Below are positions 51,501 through 62,485 of a DNA stretch of 64,000 nucleotides, one piece after another. The position numbers and the translations under genes are program-made. This stretch comes from Capsicum annuum (Eukaryota; Streptophyta; Magnoliopsida; Solanales; Solanaceae), in assembly GCF_002878395.1 (NCBI RefSeq), contig NC_061118.1, positions 1,170,698-1,234,697 on the forward strand. The letters are read 5' to 3'. The notes below the pieces were generated by a model, which saw only the letters and a program-made list of their open reading frames with translations, was not told where the DNA came from and made no database searches. Position 1 is the first letter of the stretch. Each line of letters begins with the position of its first letter.

Positions 51501-54500
51501 TCCATCGGGGCATGCCAAGGAGGTTGGGGATCATCCCAGTGTGGTCCGTTTAAATTTTTGAGGCCATTTAGGTGGACAAACAGGCAAAACGACATGAATA
51601 TGGCATTTAAGGCCAAATCGGTGTGCTACAGCCTATGATTTTAGGTGTGGGATGGGGTCCGGGCATGCTGAGGGATGAAAATTGATCTACGCATGCCAAG
51701 GAGGTTGGGGATCGTCCCATTGTGGCTCGTTTAAATTTTCATGGCCATTTGGGGGGGAACAATGGGAAAAATAGAGCCAATGTGGCATTTTCGGGCCAAA
51801 TTGGTGTGATATGGCCAAAGGTTTTAGGGGCGGGCCTGAGGTTCAGGCGTCTTATTTTCCAAAAATCGTACAGGACGTGCCAGCGAGGTTAGAGATCATC
51901 CCAGTGTGGTCCATTTAAATTTTTGTCGCAATTTAGGTGGACAAATAGGCAAAACGGTACGAATGGGGCATTTTCAAGCCAAATCAGTGTGCTATTGCCC
52001 ACAGTTTCAGGGGTGAGCCCGGGGTCCGGGCGTGCTGTTGGCTAAAAATCAACCGGGGCATGCCAGGGAGGTTGGGGATCGTCCTAGTGTTATATTTTTG
52101 TGGTCATTTATATGGACAAACAGGCGAGACGGCGTGAATAGGTCATTGTTTGGCTAAATATATGTGCTATAGTCCACGGTTTGGGGGGTAGGCCAGGGGT
52201 CCAGACATGCTGTGGGCCAAAAATTGACTAAGGCATGCCAAGGAGGTTAGGGATCATCCCAGTATGGTATGATTAAATTTTCTTGGACATTTGGTTGGAC
52301 AAATGAGCGAAACAGCACGAACGGGCCATTTTCAGCCTAAATCGGTGTGCTATAGCCCACGGTTTTGGGGGTGAGCCTGGGGTTCGGGCAAACTATTGGC
52401 CAAAAATCAACCGGAGCATGCCGGGAGGTTGGGGATCATCTTAGTGTGGTTCATTTAAAATTTTGTGGCTATTTGGGTCTACAAACGGGCAAAACGGCTC
52501 AAACGGGGTGTTTTTTGGCTAAACGAGTGTGCTATAGCCTATGTTTTTGGGGGTGGGTCTGAGGTCTGGGTGTGTTGAGGGTCGAAAATCAATTGAGATA
52601 TGCCATGGAGATTGGGGATCATCTCAGTATTTTTCGTTTATATTTTCGTGGTCATATGGGTAAAAAATCGAGCGAAATGGCCTGAATAAGGAATTTTAGG
52701 GCCAAATCGGTGTTCTAGCCCACGGTTTCAGGGGTGGGCCTGTGGTTCGAGCGTGTTGTGTGCCGAAAATTGACCGGGGCATACCAGGGAGGTTGGGGAT
52801 CTTCCTAGTATAGTACGTTTAAATTTTCATTGATATTTGGGTGGACAAATAGGTGAAACAATATGAAAAGGACATTTTTGGGCCTAATCGATGTTCTCTA
52901 GCCTAATATTTTAGGGGTGGGCCCCGGGTTTGGGCGTGCTGAGGCCCTAAATTCAACCTAGTCATGCCAGGAAGGTTGGAGATCATACCAGTGTGATCCG
53001 TTTAAATTATTATGGCTATTTGGTGGACAAATGAGAGAAACGGCGTAAACGGGGAATTTTTGTGCTAAATCGGTGTGCCATAGCCCACGGTCTTGGGGTG
53101 AGCTTGAGGTCCGAGCATAATATGGGCTGAAAATCAATCAGGGCATGCTAGGAAGGTTGGAGATCATCCCAGTATGGTCTATTTAAATTTTCATTGCTAT
53201 TTGTGTGGACAAACGGGCGAAATAGCACGAACAAGGTATTTTTAGGCCAAATTGGTGTGCTATAGCCTACGGTTTCGGGAGTGGGCACGGGGTCGGAGCG
53301 TGCAGTGGGCCAAAAATTGATCGTGGCATACAAAGTAGGTTAGGGATACTCCCAGTGTGGTTCGTTTAAATTTTTGTAGCCATTTGTGTGGACAATTAGG
53401 CGTATCGGTGCGAACGGGGCATTTTGGGGCCAAATCGGTGTGCTATAGCCTATGATTTTGGGGGTTGGCCTTGGGTTCGAGCGTGTTGTTGGCCTAAAAT
53501 TGACATGGGAATGCCAGAGAGGTTGAGGACGATCCCCGTATGGTCCATTTAAATTTTCATGGCCACTTGGGTGAATAAACAAGCAAAACGGCGTAAACGG
53601 GGGTTTTTTGGGCCAAATTGGGGTGCTATGGCCCACGATTTTAGGGGTGGGCCCAAAGTACAGGCGTGTTATGGGCCAAAAATCCACTAGGGTATGCTAA
53701 GGAGGTTAGGGATCGTCCTAGTATGGTCTGTTTAAATTTTATGGACATTTGGGTAGACAATAGGGCAAAATAGGTATGTTATAGCCCATGCTTTTGGGGG
53801 TGGGCCCAAGGTTCAGGCGTGTTGTGGGCTGAAAATTAATTGTAGCATGCCAGGGAGGTTGAGGATCATCCCAGTGTGGTCCATTTAAATTTTAGTGGTC
53901 ATTTGGGTGGACAAACAGGCGAAACGGTGCAAACGGGGCATTTTTGGGTTAAATCGGTGTGCTATAGCCCACGATTTTAGGGGTGGGCTCAAGGTTCGGG
54001 CGTTCTGTATGCCAAAAATTGACCGTAGCATGCCATGGAGGTTAGAGATTGTTCCAGTGTGGTCTGTTTAAATTTTCATGGCCATTTGGGTGGACAAACG
54101 GGCAAAACAGCGCGAACAGGGCTTTTTCAGGACAAATTGGTGTGCTATAGCCCAATTTTTCCTGGGTGGGTCTGGGGTCAGGGTGTGATGTGCGCCTAAA
54201 ATTGACTGACGCATGCTAGGAAGGTTGTAGATCATCTTAGTATGGTCCGTTTAAATATTTGTGGCCATTTGGGTAGACTAACAGGCAAAACGGTGCAAAT
54301 GGGGCACTTTTGGGCCAAATCAGTGTGCTATAGCCCACGGTTTCAAGGGTGGGCACGAGGTCCGGGTGTGTTGTGGCCCTAAAATCGACCAGGGCATGTC
54401 AAGAAGGTTAGGGATCATCCCAGTGTGGTCCATTTAAATTTTCGTGGCCATTTGGGAGGACAAACGGGTGAAACGGCACAAACGGGGAGTTTTAAGGATA

Positions 54501-57500
54501 AATCGGTGTGCTATAGCCTATGTTTTTGGGGGTGCGCCCATGGTTCGGGCGTGCTATTGGCCAAAAATTGACTGGGATATGCCAGGGAGGTTGGGCATTA
54601 TCCACTATGGCCCTTTTAAATTTTCGTGGCCATTTGGATCTACACATAGGCTAAACGGCTTGAATGGGGCATTATGGGCCAAATCGATGTGCTATAGCCC
54701 ACGATTTTTGGGGTGGGCCTGGGGTCCGAAAGTGTTGTGGGCCAAAAATCGATCGAGCGTGCCAGGGAGGTTGGGGATCATCCAAGTGTGGTCCTTTTAA
54801 ATTTTTGTGACCATTTGGGTAGACAAACGGGCAAAACGGCATGAACGGGGTATTTTTGGGCCAAATCGATTGCTATAGCCCACGGTTTTAAGGATGGGCC
54901 TAAGGTCTGGGCATAATGTAGGAAAAAACTTGACTAGCGCATACCATGGATGATGGGGATCATCCCAGTATGGTCCGTTTAAATTTTTGTGGCCATTTGG
55001 ATTGACAAACTGACGAAACGGCACGAACGGGGCATTTTCGGGCCAAATCGGTGTGCTATAGCCCACGATTTCGGGAGTGAGTCCGGGGTTCGGGCGTGCT
55101 CTGGGCTAAAATTTGACCAAGGGAGGTTAGGGATTATCCCAGTATGGTCCGTTTAAACTTTTGTGGCCATTTGTGTCAACAATTGGGTGAAACGGGGCGA
55201 ACGAGGCATTTTTGGGCCAAATTGGTATGCTATAAACCACGATTTCGGAGGTTGGCTCAGGGTCCGGGAGTGCTGTGGGCCAAAAAATGATCGGGGTGTG
55301 CCACTATGGTCCGTTTAAATTTTTGTGGCAATTTGGGTGAAAAAATAGGAGAAACGACATGAACGGGGCATTTTTGGGAAAATCAGAGTGCTATAACCCA
55401 CGATTTCGAGGGTGGGCCTAAGGTCCGAGCGTGTTGTGGGTCAAAAATCAACCGAGGCACGCCAGGGAGGTTGGGAATCATCCTAGTATAGTCTGTTTAA
55501 ATTTTTGTGGCCATTTGGGTGGACAAAGGGGCTAAACAGCACAAACATAGCATTTTTAGGACAAATAGCTATGCTATAGACCATGATTTTTGGGGTGGGC
55601 CTAGGGTCCGAGTGTGTTGTAGGCTGAAAATCGATCGGGGCCTGCCAGGGAAGCTGAGGATTATCCCAGTGTGGTTTGTTTAAATTTTTGTAGCCATTTG
55701 GGTGGACAAACGGGCAAAACAACGCGAGTGGGGTGTTTTAGGGCCAAATAAATATGCTATAGCCCACGATTTTGGGGGTGGGCTTGAAGTACGGGCATAA
55801 TAGGGAGGTTAGGAATTATCCCAATAGGGTCCGTTTCAATTTTTAGGGCCATTTGGGTGGACAAACGGTCGAAACAGTGTGAACAGAGCATTTTTTGGCA
55901 AAATTGGTGTGCTATTGCCCACGACTTAAGGGGTGGACCCAGGGTTCGGACGTTCTGTGGGCCGAAAAGCAACCGGGGCATGCCAGGGAGGTTGGGGATC
56001 GTCCCAGCATGATCCATTTAAATTTTTATGGCTATTTGGGTGGATAAACGGGCGAAACATCTCGAACAGGGCATTTTTGGGCCAAATCGGTGGGCTATAG
56101 CCCATGGTTTTGAGGGTGGGATCGAGGTCCGAGCGTGCTGTGGGCCAAAAATTGATCGGGGCATGCCAGGGAGGTTGGGAATATTCCAAGTGTGGTTGGT
56201 TTACATACCCCTGGCCATTTAGGTGGATAAATGGGTGAAACAGCGCGAACATGGCATTTTCGAGACAAATTGGTATGCTATAGCCCACAATTTTGGGGGT
56301 GGCCAGGGGCTCAGGCGTGCTGTGGGCCAAAAATTTATCGAGGCCTACCAGGGAAATTGGGGATAACCCCATTGTGGTCCGTTTAAATTTTTGTGGCTAT
56401 TTGGATGGACAAATGGGAAAAAATGTGAATGGAGCTTTTTCGAGCTAAATTAGTGGGCTATAGCCCACGATTTTGGGGGAAGGCCTGAGGTCCGGGCATA
56501 ATGTAGGCCAAAAATCAACCAGTACATGCTAGGGAGGTTAGGGATCATCCCAGCATGGTTTTTCTAAATTTTTATGGCCATTTGGGTGGACAAATGGGCG
56601 AAACGGCGCGAGCGACGTATTTTTGGGCCAAATTGATGTGCTATAGGCCAAAATTTTAGGGGTGGGATCGGGGTTCGGGCATGTTATGGGTTAAAAATTG
56701 ATGAGGGCATGCCTGGGAGGTTGGGGATCATTCCAGTGTGGTCTGTTTAAATTTTTGTGGCCATTTGGGTGGACAAACGGTTAAAACGATGCAAACAAAG
56801 TATTTTCGGGCCAAATTAGTGTGTTATGGCCCATAGTTTTAGGGGTGGGCCCCTGGTTCGAGCATGTTGTGGGACAAAAATTGACAGAAGCATGCCAGGG
56901 AGGTTTGGAATCATCCCAATGTGGTTCATTTAAATTTTTGTGGCCATTTGGCTGGACAAACGGGCGAAACAGCACGAACAGGGCATTTTCGGGACAAATC
57001 GATATGCTATAGCCCACAGTTTTGGGGGTGGGCCCGGGGTACGGGCGTGCTGTGGTCTAAAAATTGACCGAGGCCTGCCAAGGAGGTTGGAGATTATCCC
57101 AGTGTGGTCTGTTTAAATTTACGTGCCTATTTGGGTGAACAAACGGGTGAAACGGCGTGAACAGGGCATTTTTGGGCTAAATCGGTGTGCTATAACCCAC
57201 AATTTTGGGGCTGGGATCAGAATTTGGGCGTGTTGTGGGCCGACAATCGATTGGGGCATGCCAGGGAGGTTGGGGATCATCCCAGTATGGTTTTTTTAAA
57301 TTTTCATAGCTATTTACGTCTACACACGGGCAAAACGATGTGAACGGGACATTTTCGGGCTAAATTGGTGTGCTATAACCCACGATTTCAAGGGTGTGCT
57401 CGGGGTCCAGGCGTGTTGAAGACCAAAAATCGACCGACGCGTTCAAGGGTGGTTGGGGATAGTTTCAGTGTGGTTCATTTAAATTTTTGTTGCTAATTGG

Positions 57501-58470
57501 GTGGATAAATGGACGTAACAGCGCGAATGGGGCATTTTCAAGACAAATTGGTGTGCTACAACCCATGATTTTGGGGGTGGTCCCGGGGTTCGGGAATGAA
57601 GTAGGCCTAAAATAGACCGAGGCATGTCAGGAAGGTTTATGATCATCCCTGTGTGGTCCATTTAAATTTTTGTGGTCATTTGTGTGGACAAATTGGTGAA
57701 AAGGCGTGAACGGGGCATATTCGGGATAAATTGGTGTGTTATAGCCCACAGTTTTCGGGGTTTCCTAGAGGTCTGGGTAGCTGTGGCCCTAAAATCGACT
57801 GAAGCATGCCATGGATGTTAGGGATCGTCCCAGTGCGGTCTGTTTAGATTTTCGTGGCCATTTGGGTGGACAAACAGGTGAAATAATGCAAATGGGGCAT
57901 TTTCGGGCCAAATTAGTGTTCCATATCCCATGGTTTTTGGGGTAGGCCCAAGGTCCGGGTGTAACGTGGGCCAAAAATCAACTAGGGCATGCCAGGGAGG
58001 TTGGGGATCATCTCAGTATGGTCTGTTTAAATTTTTGTGGCCATTTAGGTGGACAAACGAGTGAAACGGCGCGAACAGGGCATTTTCAGGCCAAATCAGA
58101 GTGCTATAGCCCACGATTTTAGGAGTGAGTGTGGGGTCCGGGCGTGTTATGGGCCCAAAATTGATCGAGGCATACCAGGGAGGTTGGGTATCAGCCCAGC
58201 AAGGTTCGTTCAAATTTTTATGGCCATTTGTGTGGACAAACGGGCAAAATGGAATGAACAGGGTGTTTTCAAGCTAAATCGGTGTGCTATGGCCCACGGA
58301 TTCAGGGGTGGGCCCCTGGTTAGGGCGTGTTGTGGGTCAAAAATTGATCGAGGCATGCCAGGGAGGTTGGGGATCATCTGAGTATGGTCCGTTTAAATTT
58401 TCATGGCTATTTGGGTGGACAAACAAGCACAACGGGGCGAACATGGCATTTTCGGGCTAAATCGGTATGC

Positions 58471-61400
58471 TATAGCCCTCGATTTCGGGGTGGGCTTGAG
58501 GTCTGAGCGTTCTGTAGCCTTAAAATTTACTAGGGCATGCCAGGGAGGTTAGGAATCATCTTAGTAAGGTCCGTTTAAATTTTCGTGGCTATTTGGGTGA
58601 ACAAATGGGCAAAACGGCGCGAACAGGTTAATTTTAAGCCAAATCGGTGTGCTATAGCCTAATGTTTTAGGGGTGGATTTGGGGTTTGGGCATGTTGTAG
58701 GTCAAAAATCGATCAGCGCATTCAAGGGAGGTTGGGGATCATCCCAGTATGGTCCTTTTAAATTTTAGTGGCCATTAAGGTCAACACACGATTGAAACGA
58801 CGCAAACGGGATATTTTCAGGCCAAATCGGTGTGCTATAGGCCACGATTTGGGGGGTGAGCCCAGGGTCCGAGTGTGCTGTAGGTCAAAAATTGATTGAG
58901 GCATGCCAGGGAGGTTGGGGAACATCCCGGTGTGGTCCGTTTAAATTTTCATGGCTATTTAGATAGATAAACGGGCGAAACAGAGCGAAGGGGTAATTTT
59001 TGGCCAAATCGGTGTGCTATAGCCCATAATTTTGGAGTGGGCCCAAGGTCTGGGCCTGCTGTGGGCCTAAAATTGATCGGGTTATGCCAGGGAGGTTAGG
59101 GATCATCCCATTATGGTCCGTTTAAATTTTCATGGCCATTTGGGTGGACAAAGAGGTAAAATGGCATGAACGGGGCATTTTTTGTCAAAATCGGTGTGCT
59201 ATAGCCCACGGTTTTGGGTGTTGGCCCGAGGTCCAAGCGCGCTGTGGCCCTAAAATCAATTGAGATATGCCAGGGGGTTGAGGATCGTCTTTTTGTGGTC
59301 CATTTAAATTTTTGAGGCTATTTGGGTGGGCAAACGGGTTAAACAGCGCGAACGGTGCATTTTTCGACCAAATCGGTGTGCTACAGGCCACGATTTCATG
59401 GGTAGGCTTGAGGTCCGAGCATGCTGTGGACCGATAATTGATCAGGGCATTCCAGGGTATTAGGGATCGTCCCTGTGTGGTCTATTTAAATTTCCGTGGC
59501 CATTTGGGTCTACAAAAGGGTAAAACAGCGCCAACAGTGCATTGTGGGAACCAATCGGTGTGTTATAGCCCACGGTTTTGGGGTGGGCCTAGGGTTCAGC
59601 CATATTGTGGGCAGAAAATCAACTGGGGCATGCTAGGGAGGTTGAGGATCATCCTAGTGTGGTCAGTTTAAATTTTTGTGGCTATTTCGGTGGATAAACA
59701 GGTGAAACAACACGAACATGGCATTTTTGAGCTAAATCGATGTGTTATAACCCACAATTTTGGTAGTGGGCTAGGGGTCCGAGCGTACTGTGGGCCAAAA
59801 ATTGATCGGTCCATGCCAGGGAGGTTGAAAATCATCCCAGTATGGTCTGATTAATTTTTTATAGCCATTTGGGTGGATAAATTGGCAAAACGGTGTGAAT
59901 GGGACATTATTGAGCCAAATCGGAGTGCTCTAGCACACGATTTTGGGGGTGAGCCTGGGGTTTGGGTGTGCTGTGAAAAGAAAATTAATGGGGGTGTACC
60001 AGGGAGGTTGGGGATCATCCTAGTGTGGTCCGTTTAAATTTTTGTGGCTATTTGGGTGGACAAACAAGCAAAATGGGGCGAACGTGGCATTTTCAGGCCA
60101 AATTGGTGTGCTATAGCCCTCGGTTTTGGGGTGGGCCCAAGTTTCGGGCGTGCTGTGGCCCTAAAATCAACTGGGGCATGCCAGGGAGGTTGGGAATCAT
60201 ATCAGTATGGTCCGTTTAAGTTTTTGTGGCTATTTGGATGAACAATCAAGCAAAACGGTGCGAACAGGGTATTTTTTACCCAAATCGGTGTTCTAAAGCC
60301 TAATGTTTTAGGGCTAGGTTTGGGGTTCGGGCGTGCTGTAGGGTAAAACTCGATTGGGGCATTCAAGGGTGGTTGGGGATCATCCCAGTGTGGTCCTTTT
60401 AAATTTTAGTGGCCATTAGGGCCAATACACGGGTGAAATGGCGTGAACAGGGTATTTTCAATCCAAATTGGTGTGCTATAGCCCACGATTTTAGGGGTGG
60501 GCCCGGGGTTCGGGCGTGCTGTAGGTTGAAAATCGATTGAGGCATGCCAGGGAGGTTGGGGATCATCCCAGTGTGGTCTGTTTAAATTTTCGTGGCCATT
60601 TAGGTGGATAAACATGCAAAACGGCATGAACGAGGCATTTTTTTGGCCAAATCGGTGTGCTATAGCCACGGTTTTGGGGTGGGCCTGGGGTTTGGGCCTT
60701 CTATGGGCCTAAAATCGACCGAGACATGCCAAGGAAGTTGGGGATCATCCCATTGTAGTCCGTTTAAATTTTCATGGCCATTTGGGTGGACAAACGGGTA
60801 AAACGGTGTGAACGGGGCACTTTTGGTCCAAATTAGTGTGCTATAGCCCACGGTTTTGGGGTTGGCCCGAGGTCCAAGCGTGCTATGGGCCTAAAATCGA
60901 TCAAGGTATGCCAGGGGGTTGAGGATCGTCCTTGTGTGGTTCGTTTAAATTTTTGTGGCCATTTGGGTGGGCAAACGAGTTAAGCGGCATAAACGGGGCA
61001 TTTTTGGGCCAAATCGGTGTGCTATAAGCCACGATTTCATGGGTAGACCCAAGGTCCGAGTGTGTTGTGGGCCAAAAATTTATTGGGGCATGTCAAGGGG
61101 GTTAGGGATCATCCCAGTATGGTTCATTTAAATTTTCGTGGCCATTTGGGTCTATAAACGGGCGAAACAGCGCCAACGGTGTATTTTGGGGTCAAATCGG
61201 TATGCTATAGCCCACGGTTTTGGGGGTGGGCCTGGGGTTCGGCTATGCGTTGGGTAAAAAATCAATCTAGGCATGCCAGGGAGGTTGCGGATTATCCCAG
61301 TGTGGTCTGTTTAAATTTTTATGGCCATTTGGGTGGACAAACAGGTGAAATGACACGAACGTGGCATTTTCGAACTAAATCGATGTATTATAACCACCAG

Positions 61401-61753
61401 TTTCGGTGGTGGGTTAGGGGTCCGGGCGTGTTGTGGGCCAAAAATTGACCGGGGCATGCCAGGGATGTTAGAAATCATCCCAGTATGGTCGGATTAATTT
61501 TTTATAGACATTTGGGTTGATAAACGGGCAAAACGGCATGAATGGGACATTGCCGAGCTAAATCAGTGTGCTATATCATACGATTTTGGGGGTGAGCCTT
61601 GGGTTTGGGCGTGCTGTGATCTAAAAATTGACCAGGGCGTGCTAGGGAGGTTGGGAATCATCCTAGTGTGGTCCGTTTAAATTTTTGTGGCCATTTGAGT
61701 AGAAAAATGGGCAAAATGATGCGAATGAGGAATTTTTGGGCTAAATCGATGTG
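58471..61753. repeat. Two tandem copies of a 9-monomer block (1.64 kb each)
   Basis: AATGTTTTAG at 58661 recurs at 60302, and GGTCCAAGCG at 59230 recurs at 60871, both exactly 1641 bp apart. Other shared oddities include GATTAATTTTTTATAG (59849 and 61490 areas) and GGTCAACACACG- or GGCCAATACACG-type linkers. Unit 1 contains one equivalent block near 48300-49900. Confidence 0.8.
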
Positions 61754-61936
61754 CTATGGCCCACAGATTTGGGGGTGGGCCCGGGGTTCAAGCATTTTGT
61801 GGGCCAAAAGTTAATCGAGGCATGCCAGGGAGGTTAGGGATCATCCCAGTATGGTCTGTTTAAATTTTTGTGGCCATTTAGGTGGACAAACGGGCGAAAC
61901 GGCATGAACGTGGAATTTTTGGGCCAAATCGGTGTG

Positions 61937-62119
61937 CTATAGCCCATGGTTTCGGGGATGGGTCCAAGGTTCGGGCGTGCTGTGGTCCTAAAATCGATCG
62001 AGGTGTGCCAAGGAGGTTGGGGATCTTCCCATTGTGGTCCGTTTAAATTTTCGTGGCCATTTGGGTGGAGAAACGAGCGAAACAACGCGAACAGGGCATT
62101 TTTGCGCCAAATCAGTGTG
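61937..62119. repeat. Example full-length satellite monomer
   Basis: This is a complete 183-bp monomer counted from CTATAG to the next CTATAG. It is a good reference copy because its five upstream neighbours and the next one keep the exact 183-bp spacing. 183 is 3 x 61, so an open frame in one monomer continues in phase into the next. Confidence 0.9.
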
Positions 62120-62485
62120 CTATAGCCCACGGTTTTGGGGGTTAGCCCGGGGTCCGAGCGTGCAGTGAGCCAAAAATCAACCGGAGCATGCCAAGGAGGA
62201 TGGGTATCATCCCAGCATGGTCCGTTTAAGTTTTCATGGCCATTTGGGTCTACACACGGGCAAAACAGCACAAACAGGGCATTTTTTTGCCAAATCGATG
62301 TGCTATAGACTATGATTTTGGGGGTGGACCCGGGGTTCGAGCGTGTTGTATGCCAAAAATTGATCGGGGTATGCCAGAGAGGTTGGGGATCATCCTAGTA
62401 TGATTCGTTTAAATTTTCGTGGCTATTTGGAAGGACAAACGAGCAAAACAGCGTGAACGGGGCATTTTCGAGCCAAATTGATATG

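Larger units (their letters stand above)
50645..62485. repeat. Long higher-order unit 2 (11.84 kb)
   Basis: This unit is collinear with unit 1 from end to end. It has one copy of the 5-mer block, one diverged 8-mer block (about 54500-55750) and two copies of the 9-mer block. The length difference of about 2.3 kb is close to what these copy-number differences predict (about minus 0.9, minus 2.9 and plus 1.6 kb). Confidence 0.75.
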
